Source: Desulfotignum sp.
GTDB taxonomy: Bacteria; Desulfobacterota; Desulfobacteria; Desulfobacterales; Desulfobacteraceae
DNA: 33,962 nucleotides
Assembly: GCA_011390235.1 (NCBI GenBank)
Contig: JAABSS010000125.1
Span: 1 to 33,962 of the forward strand
Direction: 5' to 3'
Positions 6,917 to 16,168 of the stretch are shown here, one piece after another. A model generated the notes under the pieces. It was not told the DNA's origin. It saw only the letters and a list, made by a program, of their open reading frames with translations, and ran no database searches. How positions within the stretch are numbered: the stretch's first letter is position 1; each line of letters begins with the position of its first letter. The position numbers and the translations under genes were made by a program.

Positions 6917-8929
6917 TTATGGAGACTTTTTTTGTGCTGGTTTGCCGGACATTTTTTCCTTGAACCGGTCCAGTTTTTTATATAATGGGATTTTTCCTTT
7001 TTCAAAATCCCTGTTAATGTTTTTTTGTTTTTCATCCAGGATCTGCCTGACCTCAAGGGGATTTTTCACTACCCTGGGGGTTAAAAAAACATACAGGTTG
7101 GTACGTTCCGCCCCTTCGGAAACATTTTTAAAGGCCCACCCCAAAGCCGGGATATCCCCCAGGCAGGGTGCTTTGTTTTCGGTCCTGGTCATGCTTTCAT
7201 CGATCAACCCGCCGATGACAACAGTGTGGGTGTCTTCCACGATAATGGCGGTTTCGATCTGGCGTTTAAAGGTGGTGGGCCGGTCCGGGTTGTTCTGATT
7301 CACCGTGTCCAGCTTGGTCAGTTCCTGGAATACATTGAGACGTACCAGACGTCCCTTGCTTATCTGGGGGGTGATTTTCAAACTGATCCCCACATCCCTG
7401 TATTCAAATGAACTGTAGACTTCTGTGGCGGATTCGGCTGCAGACCGGGTCTGGAAGGGCACGTTTTTGCCCACGGTGATGATGGCTTCTTCGTTTTCCG
7501 TGGTGAGCAGCTGGGGGGTGGCCAGGATATGCACATCCTTGTCGCTTTGAAATGTCCGGACAATGGCCTGAATATCCGGAAAGGTCACCCCGCCGATGGT
7601 GATGTTCTTGCCCAGAACCCCTAAGGAAAATCCCCTGGGAAGGGAGGCATCCTTTGACACATTGTCCAGGCTGCTGAACCCGCCGTCTCCGGTGGCGCCA
7701 AATCCGGAAAATCCCACTTTTTCATTGTTGTCAAATGCCTGGGAGGTGCGCCATTCCGTGCCGATATCCAGGCCCCTTGTAACATTCACTTCCATTATCA
7801 GGCATTCAATGTAAACCATGGACCTGGGAATATCCAGCTTGGAAATCACTTCCTCCAGGACGGCATAATCTTCTTTCTGGGCCATGATAATCAGGGAATT
7901 GGTGGCTTTATCCGCAGAGATATGCACGGACTGGGACAGCAGCGGGGCCTGTTTTTGTCCTTCGGTGGTCTTGTTTTTTTCCTGTGCCGGAATTTCCTGG
8001 AGAACTTTGACCAGGGTTTCAGCGGATGCATGTTCCAGGTAATAGACCCGGATTCTTTCTTCCCCCTTGGGTACCTGCTGGTCTAAAAGTGCCACCAGCT
8101 CTTCCACCCGCTGTGTTTCCACCTCGTTGGCCAGAATAACAATGGCATTGGTTCTTTCATCCGCCACAAAATGCACCATTTTGCCGGTGTCCGGACTTTT
8201 CTTGTCTTCTCTTATTCTGGCTGTGAAAATACTGGAAAGGGTTGTCACCAGTTTTGCAGCATCAGCATGTCTGACCGGTATCACGGAAATGGTTTTGCCG
8301 ATATTGGGGGCATCAATGGTGTTTATGATTTTCACCAGCCGGTCAATACTGGAAAGGCTCGCTGTTACAATGAGCATGTTGGTGTCTCTGTAGGACAGAA
8401 TTACACTGCCTTTGGGCAGCAGCGGAATGAACAGCCGCTGGAGTTCATCCGCATCCGCATATTTCAATGGGATGATCCTGGTGACAAGCCGGTCTGCAGT
8501 TTCTTCACCGCTTCCTATCAACCGGGTATCGATATTGTCGGCCTTTGCATCCGGAAGGGGTACGATTTTGGTAACACTGCCTGATTCAACCGTGGAAAAC
8601 CCGTGGATTTCCAGTACAGATTCAAATACCTTGTAGGCATCTTTCACAGACAGTTTTGTGGGGGAAATAATTGTGACATTTCCCCTGATCCTGTTGTCCA
8701 CCACAAAGTTTTTTTGGGTGAGTTTGCTGATGAATTTGATAAAAACCGTGATATCCACATTGTCGAAATCAATGGATACATATTCTTCAGAAGCTGGTTC
8801 CGTGCCCATGACAGATTGAACCAGGGGAAAGGCCAAAAGGGATGTGAACCAGAAAAAACAGCCCAGCACCATGCAGAAAAAAACATGTTTTGAATGGTGT
8901 GATATATGTGTCACAGTCAGTTTGCCCAT
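6917..8929 (-). CDS. gspD: Type II secretion outer-membrane secretin GspD
   Basis: This 670-residue secretin has an AAGGAA ribosome site ahead of the ATG at 8929. After an extended signal region (about residues 1-42) come the periplasmic N0 domain (VSIDFDNVDITVFIKFIS, from about 51), the N1, N2 and N3 ring domains (starting near 147, 213 and 290), and the beta-barrel secretin domain (about 367-615). The barrel region contains ATPQLLTTENEEAIITVGKN, VPF and GLIDES, and ends at LYVFLTPRVV. It forms the outer-membrane exit channel. No lipobox cysteine is present, so it would need a pilotin or self-insertion; no pilotin gene (gspS) is seen nearby. The lysine-rich C-terminal tail is an extension past the barrel. 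The gene lies 9 bp after gspC. Confidence 0.97.
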   Translation of the reverse strand: MGKLTVTHISHHSKHVFFCMVLGCFFWFTSLLAFPLVQSVMGTEPASEEYVSIDFDNVDITVFIKFISKLTQKNFVVDNRIRGNVTIISPTKLSVKDAYKVFESVLEIHGFSTVESGSVTKIVPLPDAKADNIDTRLIGSGEETADRLVTRIIPLKYADADELQRLFIPLLPKGSVILSYRDTNMLIVTASLSSIDRLVKIINTIDAPNIGKTISVIPVRHADAAKLVTTLSSIFTARIREDKKSPDTGKMVHFVADERTNAIVILANEVETQRVEELVALLDQQVPKGEERIRVYYLEHASAETLVKVLQEIPAQEKNKTTEGQKQAPLLSQSVHISADKATNSLIIMAQKEDYAVLEEVISKLDIPRSMVYIECLIMEVNVTRGLDIGTEWRTSQAFDNNEKVGFSGFGATGDGGFSSLDNVSKDASLPRGFSLGVLGKNITIGGVTFPDIQAIVRTFQSDKDVHILATPQLLTTENEEAIITVGKNVPFQTRSAAESATEVYSSFEYRDVGISLKITPQISKGRLVRLNVFQELTKLDTVNQNNPDRPTTFKRQIETAIIVEDTHTVVIGGLIDESMTRTENKAPCLGDIPALGWAFKNVSEGAERTNLYVFLTPRVVKNPLEVRQILDEKQKNINRDFEKGKIPLYKKLDRFKEKMSGKPAQKKSP

Positions 8930-8938
8930 AATTATTCC

Positions 8939-9844
8939 TTATTCATCTGAGACAGTTTCCACTGTGTAGTCATTATTTTGTGCATTGTAAACGATTTCCT
9001 GGATTTTGCCCCGCCGCATTATTGTAAACCGGATGTCGGAAATTTCCTCCAAAGAAGCATCTAAAGACTGATAGATCGTAACGGCATCCTGGGCCGACAG
9101 GGTGTCGCTGCCGTTGATGGATTTGATGATATCCCCGTTTCTCAGACCTATCTGCTGAAAAACAGAATCATTTCTGATGCCGTACAATAGAAGGCCGTCA
9201 GGTTTTCCATCCGAAAAGAACGGCCGTATCCTGGCCTGTCTCATCAAGGAGGGAACACCTGTTTCCGCCTGTTCCTGCAGGGAAGATCCCTTCTGTAGAA
9301 CGGCAGGTTCCGGTTCCGGCAGGACCATTTTTGACAACGTTGCCGGCGCCCTGGTGATATCCACCGCCAGTATCTGGTCCTGGCCATTGACGCGCAAGAT
9401 GACCTGACTGCGGTCGATTTTTCTGATGGTTGCCCCTTCCACCTGGTCCCCTACCTGGAAAAGGGATTGTTCCCGGGTTTTTTTGTTTTCAATCACTGCA
9501 TAGGACGCATTTTCAGATGCAGCGGTTACCGTCCCCCACAAGGCCAGCTGCAGACTGGTTTTTTCCAGCGGTTTTTCAGGGGCTGCAGAAGGTGGTTCCT
9601 GCTGTGGTTCAGGGCTTGCAGCGAGCACATTGAACAGGTTTCTGTCGGCAATGACCGTGTATTTTTTCGGGCCGGCGATTTGTCTGGCAGGGTTTTCAGC
9701 CGCTGCGGATTTGCCGGTTAAAGCCTGTATGTCCTGGATCCGGCTGTCAGGCGGTAAAATCATGCTTTGGTATACCAGTTCCACAACCATATATGCCCCA
9801 AGGGTGAGCAGCAGAAGCTGGGCGATAAAAAACAGGTGTTTCAT
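8939..9844 (-). CDS. gspC: Type II secretion protein GspC with PDZ domain
   Basis: This 301-residue bitopic inner-membrane protein links the platform to the secretin. One membrane helix lies at the N-terminus (residues about 5-27). The homology-region domain follows (KYTVIADRNLFNVL near 60-75, then LQLALWGTVTAASENASYAV). A C-terminal PDZ domain (LLYGIRNDSVFQQIGLRNGD, then IIKSINGS, about 215-290) is used for substrate or partner recognition. The start overlaps the gspN stop as ATGA, showing translational coupling. The gene order gspN-gspC-gspD is characteristic of delta-type T2SS operons, where gspC does not lead the operon. Confidence 0.93.
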   Translation of the reverse strand: MKHLFFIAQLLLLTLGAYMVVELVYQSMILPPDSRIQDIQALTGKSAAAENPARQIAGPKKYTVIADRNLFNVLAASPEPQQEPPSAAPEKPLEKTSLQLALWGTVTAASENASYAVIENKKTREQSLFQVGDQVEGATIRKIDRSQVILRVNGQDQILAVDITRAPATLSKMVLPEPEPAVLQKGSSLQEQAETGVPSLMRQARIRPFFSDGKPDGLLLYGIRNDSVFQQIGLRNGDIIKSINGSDTLSAQDAVTIYQSLDASLEEISDIRFTIMRRGKIQEIVYNAQNNDYTVETVSDE

Positions 9845-10719
9845 AATTGTATTTCCAGGGTTGCGGCCGGACCGGTTATGGTAAAGGGTATCCCTTTTTC
9901 CGGGCTGGTTTTGAACAGATTTTCCATGGACAGGATACCTGCAAATTTTGACACATAGGCCGGCTGCGGGTGCAGGCTGCCAGTAAAATCAACCATCCAG
10001 TTTTCCGGAGCCGCAAGGCTGCCCCCTGCAAAAACCAGCCGGCCGTCGGCAGCCACTTTGATGATGCCGCCTGTGGCAAGCAGATCCGAAATTATAATCT
10101 GGTTGTCATTCCGGGTAAATGCCAGGGTGATCTCATTGAAATCAAGGGCTGTGATTCCCATGGTGTTGAGAAAAGCATCCTGGATGGTGCAGGTTACTTT
10201 GGACATTACCAGGCCGCCTTTTTCAGCTGAACTTTCCTGCAGATCAGGAACATGATACCTTCCTGATAAGTCAAAGGAGACCTGTGCCGCCATTCCCTGC
10301 ATGACAAGGTCCAGGTTTCTTACCTGCAGTCCGTTTACAGCCACCTGCAGTCCTGAATAGGTATTTTCTGCAAGTGATATATCCGTGATATGTCCGTTAA
10401 TACCGCCTTCCAGAAGGGAGGCTGAAAAATCGATATTTTTTTTCAGGCCCAGTAAGGAGGAAACAGGAAAATACACCCGGAAATTCTTTGGTTCAAAGAT
10501 CAGGGCATCCCCCAGGTGTACCGCAGTATTTTCCATTTTCAGTCCCGGGGGAAAACAAAGTGACACGCGGTCCATGGTAATCCTGATGCCTGGAAACATA
10601 TTTTGTGCTGCAAGGGTAATTTTGCGTGCTGCAGCCTGGTGGGGAAAGCGCAAAATACCGAAAACTCCGACCGCTGCTATAAAATAGATGAGGTATATGA
10701 AAAAGCGCTTCACAGTCAT
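9841..10719 (-). CDS. gspN: Type II secretion protein GspN
   Basis: This is a 292-residue protein starting at the ATG at 10719 (MTVKRFFIYLIYFIAAVG), one base after the gspM stop (TAACATG). A longer in-frame start at 10860 would overlap gspM by 140 bp and is rejected. A single N-terminal membrane helix is followed by a beta-rich periplasmic domain with AsmA/GspN-like repeats (VFAGGSLAAPENWMVDFTGS). GspN is a non-universal T2SS component of unclear mechanism. Overall similarity is weak, as is normal for the family, and the call rests on position between gspM and gspC as well as architecture. Confidence 0.8.
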   Translation of the reverse strand: MTVKRFFIYLIYFIAAVGVFGILRFPHQAAARKITLAAQNMFPGIRITMDRVSLCFPPGLKMENTAVHLGDALIFEPKNFRVYFPVSSLLGLKKNIDFSASLLEGGINGHITDISLAENTYSGLQVAVNGLQVRNLDLVMQGMAAQVSFDLSGRYHVPDLQESSAEKGGLVMSKVTCTIQDAFLNTMGITALDFNEITLAFTRNDNQIIISDLLATGGIIKVAADGRLVFAGGSLAAPENWMVDFTGSLHPQPAYVSKFAGILSMENLFKTSPEKGIPFTITGPAATLEIQL

Positions 10720-10720
10720 G

Positions 10721-11257
10721 TTACCGGGACTCCTTTTGGACCAGGGTTCGGGCTTCCAGGACTGCTTCCAGCAGGTTTGCCTGTTCTCCGGTTCTGGACA
10801 GGGAAAGGGAGATGACATATACGCCGTTACCAGATGTTTCCACCATCTGGATAAAATCAATAAAGTCTTTTAAATACAGGTTTGTAAGCTTGAGACGCAC
10901 CTTTGAAATAATGTAGGGGCCATCATCCATATCCTGGGAAAAGGGTCTCATATAATCAATATTTTTTTTGACCCCGCTTTTTTCAGCCTGGCTGTCCAGA
11001 AAAGAAAAAAGGGTAAAACCTGGTGGTCTGGCGGCCAGAATTTTCTGGTCCACATCCGGATTTTGGGTGAGGTCCTGCAATTGTTCATGCAGCAGGGCCA
11101 TTTGTCTGACCGCATCCTGTTCAATTTTGAAAATCCGTATCAGGTCTTTTTTATGGTCCACCAGGGGAAGATAGATGAACTGCACGACCAAAAATATAAT
11201 CACCAGGACACTCCCCAGGGCAATGGTATTTTTTTCTCTGGTTGACAAATGCATCAT
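10721..11257 (-). CDS. gspM: Type II secretion protein GspM
   Basis: This is a 178-residue protein with start MMHLSTREKNTIALG at 11257 (or 11254), 7 bp after the gspL stop; the upstream in-frame start at 11368 would lie inside gspL and is not used. It has a short cytoplasmic N-terminus, one membrane helix (VLVIIFLVVQFIYLPL), a coiled coil (about 40-85), then a ferredoxin-like periplasmic domain in which the LKDFIDFIQMVETSGNGVYV segment is typical. GspM pairs with GspL in the inner-membrane platform. Primary sequence conservation is low, so position in the operon is part of the evidence. Confidence 0.83.
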   Translation of the reverse strand: MMHLSTREKNTIALGSVLVIIFLVVQFIYLPLVDHKKDLIRIFKIEQDAVRQMALLHEQLQDLTQNPDVDQKILAARPPGFTLFSFLDSQAEKSGVKKNIDYMRPFSQDMDDGPYIISKVRLKLTNLYLKDFIDFIQMVETSGNGVYVISLSLSRTGEQANLLEAVLEARTLVQKESR

Positions 11258-11264
11258 GGGCGGG

Positions 11265-12695
11265 TCACATATGAATATTAAATTGAAAGATAACCCGGCC
11301 GCCTGTTTTGCCGGCATCAGCCGTGTTGATGGTGACGGTTTTAAATATGGCTGATTTTTCCAGGGCACTTTTGAGTCTGTCTACGGTATTGAAGCTGTCA
11401 GTTGTGCCGGTAATGGTTACCTGGCCATGGTTGAACAAAAGGCGTGACAATTGTGTGTTCATATCTGCCGGGATACGGGCCGACAACTCGTACAGCACAT
11501 CGATGGCCAACATATCCGGTGTGTTGGCCATATCCCGGGACTCTAAGGTGCCGCCTTTGTGCTGCAGTATCTGTTTCACCCGGGCCTGCATAAGCAGAAG
11601 CGGGGAATATCCCGGCAGGACCTCTTCCTGTGGAAAGCTTTTTTTATAAATGGCAGTACCTGCTGCGCGTACATGGGAAATTCGTTTTTCCAGACTAAAG
11701 ATGTTCTGGTACAGGCTGAAAATAAAGAGGGTGAAAATTATCACGGCCATCACTGCTGTTGCAAGGAGTTCCGCCTTGAATTTGTTGAAAAAAGCGCCCG
11801 GACCATAAGGTCTTTTAGAAAAATTCAACACCGACCCGGGTTTGTTAAACAATATTTCAGATATGGATTCGGTGTTTATATCAACGGGTGCAACGGTGTC
11901 AGTATGGAAAAATGCATGCTGCGCCATCACCTGTCTGAGTGATTGTATCACCTGGTCCGGATCAGGAGACCCGGTTTCCGTTGCCATCAGAACATCAAAC
12001 CGGGTATCCCGGCCGGACCTATGCCTGAATCCTGTGATCATGCGGAAAACGGTTTCCCCGACAGCATCGCCGATTTTGTCCGATGCTGCCAATGTTCTCA
12101 CCATGACGGGTTTTGATGCGGCAACCAGGGTGCAGGTGATGTGGCTTTGGTCCAGGTGAATAAAGATGTGGTCTGTTTTTGTTCTGCAAGTTTTCATGTA
12201 AGATACAGCCAGGGCATATCCTTTCGGGGTGATTACCCTGGGCCTGATCTTATATGTTTGCAGACCCCCGGTAATGTCTTCGGCTGTTGCCAGGGGCAGC
12301 GAAGCGGTCAGAAGAAGATGCTGGTCCTGGACAAAACGCAGATCCTGTAGCAGAAAATCCGATACATAGGTGTCCCCTGGCAGATAGGAAGAAAGTTCAA
12401 AGGGCAGCACCTGAGAAATTTTATCCGGGCTGGAAAAGGGCAGGCTGATATTGCGGAAACACACCTCCTGAGAAGAGATGAATACCACTGCTTCAGAGCA
12501 TGCAGCCAGGTCGATTCGGGCTGCAATGGCGGTCAGGGCCGTTTTGAACAGGGATGGATCTTCCCTGGGATCGGGCAGTGTTTCATAAGACACAAAGGTA
12601 TTGTCTTTTTGCCTTGTTTTTGAAACCCTGCGTTCAAATATTGCGGCACCAATGCCATGGGCATTGATATCCAGCAGCAGATGCCGGCCGGACAC
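11265..12695 (-). CDS. gspL: Type II secretion protein GspL (actin-like/PilMN-type)
   Basis: This 476-residue protein starts at GTG 12695 with an AAGGAA site 8 bp upstream, 3 bp after the gspK stop. The N-terminal part (about 1-300) has the actin-like cytoplasmic fold that binds GspE: LLLDINAHGIGAAIFERR is the phosphate-1-like segment, and LPFELSSYLPGDTYVSDF is a GspL/PilM hallmark. One membrane helix lies near residues 313-335 (LLATAVMAVIIFTLFIFSLY). A periplasmic PilN-like ferredoxin domain follows, with the DVLYELSARIPADMNTQLSR segment and GQVTITGTTDSFNTVDRLKS. It anchors the ATPase to the membrane platform with GspM. Confidence 0.92.
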   Translation of the reverse strand: MSGRHLLLDINAHGIGAAIFERRVSKTRQKDNTFVSYETLPDPREDPSLFKTALTAIAARIDLAACSEAVVFISSQEVCFRNISLPFSSPDKISQVLPFELSSYLPGDTYVSDFLLQDLRFVQDQHLLLTASLPLATAEDITGGLQTYKIRPRVITPKGYALAVSYMKTCRTKTDHIFIHLDQSHITCTLVAASKPVMVRTLAASDKIGDAVGETVFRMITGFRHRSGRDTRFDVLMATETGSPDPDQVIQSLRQVMAQHAFFHTDTVAPVDINTESISEILFNKPGSVLNFSKRPYGPGAFFNKFKAELLATAVMAVIIFTLFIFSLYQNIFSLEKRISHVRAAGTAIYKKSFPQEEVLPGYSPLLLMQARVKQILQHKGGTLESRDMANTPDMLAIDVLYELSARIPADMNTQLSRLLFNHGQVTITGTTDSFNTVDRLKSALEKSAIFKTVTINTADAGKTGGRVIFQFNIHM

Positions 12696-12698
12696 AGG

Positions 12699-13817
12699 TC
12701 AGTTCCTTTCCATCTGGATGATGCGGCAGATCCATTGGTTGGTCTTTTTTTGCCGCTCCCGCTTTATATAGGCGGACAGGGTGATCCGGGCCTGGTTCAG
12801 CTGCACCGTTGATGATACTTTGAATATATTGCTGTCATATCGGATCATGCGGTCAAAAATTTCCCTTTCTTTTGCTGATAAATCTATAACCCGGTTATAC
12901 CATCCTTTGTCAAGCAGGTTTATAAACATTTTGCCATCTTCTGATTTTTGTGTACGATAGTCAAGCATATCCTGGGCAAACCCATCCATTCCCCGGGGAA
13001 GCAGTGCCGCAAGGACCCTGATGCCGGCGGTGTTAATATTTATCCGGCCCGGGTAGCGGTATGTTGTTCCATCAGTATGCAGGTCTGAAATTCCGTAAAC
13101 AGTGAAGATATCCCCCAATGCTGCAGGGGTTTTTTCCAAAGAGTTCTCCGGATTATCAGGCCCTTGACTATCTGTAATGGAAGCAAAAAGACCCAGATTC
13201 AAACCTTTTACAAGCAGCAGTTCGGAAACATGGTGCAACACCCCGTCTGCACAGGCATAAGGTGGTGAAAGTCCTGCATAATATGCGGATTCAGCACCTG
13301 ACAGCCCGGACACGGCACCATCATCTTCTGAATCCAGCCAGTCTTTGAGGGCATTGATAACAGCAGCCGTGGCCTGAAGATCCCTGGATTGGTCTTCTAA
13401 GATGTGAAGATCCAGAAAATTTTCCCATAACCTTACCTGGTCCCGGTTCTCTGTATGGCCGGGAAACTGCTGCAACAGTGCATTTGCCTGTATTTTTCCC
13501 AGTTCATCAGTGATTTCAAGGGATATCCGGCCCCGGGTATAACCCAGCTGTGCTGTGATTTGAGAAAGTATCTCAGGATCAGCCCAGTCTTCCTGGATGG
13601 AATCAATGTCTGTTTTTTCAGCATCATCAGCCAGAAGAGCCATGGCCAGGTGGATTGCGGACAATGCCATTTCCCGGGCAGTAAACCGGTCGGTCTGATG
13701 CCCTGCAGCGATGACTGATTTATTGGTGAGCCTGGCAAGGTGCAGTCCGGTTGCCAGAAGCACGGAAATTACGCCCAGAACCACAAGAAGCGCCATGCCG
13801 TTCCGGTTGCATTTCAT
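12699..13817 (-). CDS. gspK: Type II secretion minor pseudopilin GspK
   Basis: This 372-residue protein begins MKCNRNG followed by the hydrophobic prepilin helix MALLVVLGVISVLLATG, so prepilin peptidase should cut after G7. The mature position 5 is valine rather than glutamate, the known peculiarity of GspK at the pseudopilus tip. The large globular domain carries the GspK acidic helix region (ALKDWLDSEDDGAVSGLSGA) and INTAGIRVLAALLP, the helix-hairpin-like motif of the family. The start codon overlaps the gspJ stop (ATGA). Length is normal for GspK. Confidence 0.95.
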   Translation of the reverse strand: MKCNRNGMALLVVLGVISVLLATGLHLARLTNKSVIAAGHQTDRFTAREMALSAIHLAMALLADDAEKTDIDSIQEDWADPEILSQITAQLGYTRGRISLEITDELGKIQANALLQQFPGHTENRDQVRLWENFLDLHILEDQSRDLQATAAVINALKDWLDSEDDGAVSGLSGAESAYYAGLSPPYACADGVLHHVSELLLVKGLNLGLFASITDSQGPDNPENSLEKTPAALGDIFTVYGISDLHTDGTTYRYPGRININTAGIRVLAALLPRGMDGFAQDMLDYRTQKSEDGKMFINLLDKGWYNRVIDLSAKEREIFDRMIRYDSNIFKVSSTVQLNQARITLSAYIKRERQKKTNQWICRIIQMERN

Positions 13818-14491
13818 TTTTCCACCTTTCTGGATACCGGCAGAAAAAAGGCTGTTCTGATTTTGTGCCCGGCATCATCTTGGCCTGCGGTCTGTATGGC
13901 AATTATGACCTGGGTGGGTATGGTGAATTCAAATGTGTCTGCATCTGAATCCCAGGTGTTGTGTTCAGTTCCCCGGCTGTCTGTGAAGGTGAGAGAAAAG
14001 GTGTGGATATCTTTTACCAGAACCGGATCCGTGCAGGGATCTGGCCCGTTTTCGGAAACAAAGGTTCTGTCTGACCGGTGCAGATCAAAACGGTTCCCGT
14101 TGCGGTGTACATAATAGTGAATCCTGGCTGCTCCCGGAATTGCACCGGGGCCCGTTTCCAGATGGTTGAGACTGGCAAACTGCAATTGTGAAAAAAAACT
14201 GCCGCCGACATTGGTTTCTGCAGCCGCAAACCGGAAAATATCCGGATCTTCATTAAAACCGGGCGGGTGGTACCGGGGGGGCCGGGGGAGGATGATCATT
14301 TCCAGGTCTGCTCTCATGGCCTGTAAGCCCAGGCGGAATTGTTCCTGTCTGCGTATATCGTGTGTCACCAGATCCGCTGATGTCAAAAAGGACCTGAAAG
14401 TAGCGTACAGTGTGGTCAGTGTGATGGAGAAAATGACCATGGCCACCAGGATTTCCAGCAGCGTGAATCCGTTTTTTTCGGGATCAGTCAT
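13814..14491 (-). CDS. gspJ: Type II secretion minor pseudopilin GspJ
   Basis: This is a 225-residue pseudopilin. The start chosen is the ATG at 14491 (MTDPEKNG, then FTLLEILVAMVIFSI), overlapping the gspI stop by 8 bp; the longer frame from 14560 would give an unlikely leader. Cleavage is expected after G8, with the conserved mature glutamate 5 at residue 13. The beta-rich C-terminal domain contains LEMIILPRPPRYHPPGF and VKDIHTFSLTFTDSRGTEHN, typical of GspJ. It joins GspI and GspK in the tip complex. Confidence 0.93.
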   Translation of the reverse strand: MTDPEKNGFTLLEILVAMVIFSITLTTLYATFRSFLTSADLVTHDIRRQEQFRLGLQAMRADLEMIILPRPPRYHPPGFNEDPDIFRFAAAETNVGGSFFSQLQFASLNHLETGPGAIPGAARIHYYVHRNGNRFDLHRSDRTFVSENGPDPCTDPVLVKDIHTFSLTFTDSRGTEHNTWDSDADTFEFTIPTQVIIAIQTAGQDDAGHKIRTAFFLPVSRKVEK

Positions 14492-14906
14492 CGGTTTCAA
14501 CCAGATACCGCCAAGTGATAATGGTATGGGACCTGCCGGTTTTAGGGGAGTATATGTCAAACTGGATTTTTTTCAATCTGGCAGACTGCTGTTCCGACAG
14601 GGTGAGCGGCTCTTCAAATGCAGAATCTTCAAAGGTACAGGTCCATTCAAGTCCTTCATAACCCGGTCCGAAATCACCTGACCGGTCGTAAGGCGGGTCC
14701 TGGGAAGCGGTCAGAAAAGCCAGTTGCCGGCCTGCCAGCAACGGAATCATACCCTTGAATTTGCCGGCTCCGGCCAAATGTATTGTGCCGGCATGCAGCT
14801 GCAGCAGGGTCACAAGTACCATGGCCAGCAATACCATGGCCACCAGGACCTCCAGAAGGGTGAATCCGCGGTTATGGTGTATGGAAGATCTACTATGTGC
14901 AGTCAT
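14484..14906 (-). CDS. gspI: Type II secretion minor pseudopilin GspI
   Basis: This is about 140 residues. The leader ends RSSIHHNRG before FTLLEVLVAMVLLAMVLVTL, with the mature glutamate 5 present. The start at 14906 (MTAHSRSS) is preferred because it gives a 14-residue leader and the shortest overlap with gspH (14 bp). ATGs at 14918 and 14939 are in frame and no ribosome site separates them clearly. The small globular domain ends in DIYSPKTGRSHTIITWRYLV, the final strand of GspI. It nucleates the tip with GspJ and GspK. Confidence 0.9.
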   Translation of the reverse strand: MTAHSRSSIHHNRGFTLLEVLVAMVLLAMVLVTLLQLHAGTIHLAGAGKFKGMIPLLAGRQLAFLTASQDPPYDRSGDFGPGYEGLEWTCTFEDSAFEEPLTLSEQQSARLKKIQFDIYSPKTGRSHTIITWRYLVETDD

Positions 14907-15411
14907 CAAATGAAACATGGTCAAAAACAGTTTCAACATCCATGAGAAACGGTTCGATTTTCATGGACACAGGGGTGTCAGCCCCGTCCAGCTGCAGGAT
15001 GACCAGGTCTGAATACCCGTGCCTGCTGAACCGGATGGTCTGAACCGACCTGTCTTCCCGAATTTCCTGGGTCGGCCGGGCAAATGCTACTTCAGAGATG
15101 CGCAGGTTTCCGGCAAGTTCAAATGCATGGGCCCTGGCGTTTTCCCGTGCAGGGTCGTCCATGGATGTATCGGTTATCCAGACACGATCAGATGCCATGT
15201 CAATGTGTAAAAAAAAATCATGGTTTTTCTGCATTGCTTTGTATTTGAGGGAGGTGATCAATCCGGCCAGGTCGCTGACCCCCTGGATTCCGGTTTTAAA
15301 AAAGCCGGCACCTTTGAATACCGGTATGGAAAAAGCCATAAGGGTTGCAATAATGGTGATAACTACAATGACCTCTACAAGGGTAAACCCGTATGGTTTT
15401 TTGAAGATCAC
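14893..15411 (-). CDS. gspH: Type II secretion pseudopilin GspH
   Basis: This 172-residue protein starts at GTG 15411, overlapping the gspG stop (GTGA). The leader MIFKKPYG precedes [19 protein letters not shown], with cleavage after G8 and the mature glutamate 5 conserved. The globular domain contains the GspH-like [20 protein letters not shown] and a C-terminal run of strands with [16 protein letters not shown]. GspH connects the pseudopilus shaft to the tip. The alternative GTG/ATG choice does not change the operon reading. Confidence 0.93.
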   Translation of the reverse strand: MIFKKPYGFTLVEVIVVITIIATLMAFSIPVFKGAGFFKTGIQGVSDLAGLITSLKYKAMQKNHDFFLHIDMASDRVWITDTSMDDPARENARAHAFELAGNLRISEVAFARPTQEIREDRSVQTIRFSRHGYSDLVILQLDGADTPVSMKIEPFLMDVETVFDHVSFDDCT

Positions 15412-15842
15412 CCAAGTTCCCAGCTTTTGATATCCTGGTTTTTTCCTTCCCCGCCCGGAACACCGTCTGCACCATATGACAGTATATCGTAATCCCCGTT
15501 AACGCCCGGACAAAGATAAAGGTATTCTCTTTCCCAGGGGTCTTTGGGCAGTTTGCGTTTGTCCAGGTATCCGTTTTCATTCCATTTGGGCGGCACCGGA
15601 TCTGTGGTGGGTTTTTCAATGAGGGCTGCCAGGCCCTGTTCAGTGGTGGGGTAAAATCCATTGTCCAGATGATACATTTTCAAACTGGTCTCAATGGCGG
15701 CGATATCTACTTTTGCCTTGATCACTTTTGCCTCATCGGTTCTTCCCATATACCTGGGCACGATCATTCCGGCCAGAATGCCCAGGATGATCACCACCAC
15801 CATCAGCTCTATAAAAGAAAACCCTTTGTTGTTCATCATCAT
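15408..15842 (-). CDS. gspG: Type II secretion major pseudopilin GspG
   Basis: This 144-residue major pseudopilin has leader MMMNNKG, then [19 protein letters not shown] with glutamate 5 of the mature protein at residue 12. The family core follows: [38 protein letters not shown], a [13 protein letters not shown] segment, and [17 protein letters not shown]. The last supplies the aspartates of the GspG calcium site. It is the most conserved gene of the operon and the first clear gsp gene. Three ATGs in tandem (15842, 15839, 15836) are possible starts, preceded by only a weak AGG. The first overlaps the stop of a small upstream frame. Confidence 0.97.
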   Translation of the reverse strand: MMMNNKGFSFIELMVVVIILGILAGMIVPRYMGRTDEAKVIKAKVDIAAIETSLKMYHLDNGFYPTTEQGLAALIEKPTTDPVPPKWNENGYLDKRKLPKDPWEREYLYLCPGVNGDYDILSYGADGVPGGEGKNQDIKSWELG

Positions 15843-16087
15843 TGTTTGTCAGTCCCTGAAATGGCGAAGTGGTAAGTTACAATACGTATTTTTTGTTTCC
15901 ACAGACTTATATCACAACCGGTTTCATTGTGCCAGATCTTTTGTGCCGGATACCAGTGCCCTTTCTTTAGCATTTTCCCGCCTTTAACAGCCTGCGGCAG
16001 CAGGTCGTTTATGCCTGTTTTGATCAGCACTGTTTGCACCAATACTGTCCGGAATTGTGCTGCCGGGATACCAGATGACATTGACAT
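15839..16087 (-). CDS. Possible small leader gene of the T2SS operon (unrecognised)
   Basis: This is an open frame of 82 residues, or 44 from the internal ATG at 15973, whose TGA overlaps the gspG start as ATGATG, the same coupling seen at the gspG/H, J/K and N/C junctions. I do not recognise the protein. The shorter version begins [20 protein letters not shown] and is basic, without a signal peptide or membrane segment. The 5' half also covers the likely promoter zone, so coding is uncertain. It could be a translated leader, a decayed gene or chance. Confidence 0.3.
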   Translation of the reverse strand: MSMSSGIPAAQFRTVLVQTVLIKTGINDLLPQAVKGGKMLKKGHWYPAQKIWHNETGCDISLWKQKIRIVTYHFAISGTDKQ

Positions 16088-16109
16088 TGGCGGTGAAGTT
16101 TATTACACA
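16081..16109 (+). promoter_or_regulatory. Weak candidate promoter for the glycan operon
   Basis: A perfect -35 TTGACA (16081-16086) with a 17-bp spacer leads to TACACA (16104-16109, a poor -10), about 60 bp upstream of the truncated epimerase and in the only gap between the divergent T2SS and glycan operons. The -35 is good and the -10 poor, so treat it as a guess. On the opposite strand TTGAAA-17-GATATG (16107-16135) is an equally weak candidate for the T2SS operon. Confidence 0.2.
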
Positions 16110-16168
16110 TATCCAAAATTATTAAAACTGTTTCAAAAAAATGGAGCAAAATCCGGGATTGTATGTAA

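Noticed and set aside
2583..15842. Type IV pilus system instead of T2SS
   Set aside because: GspE, GspF and GspG resemble PilB, PilC and PilA, but gspC with PDZ, gspD with N0-N3, gspH-K, gspL-N and the gspG calcium region identify a T2SS.
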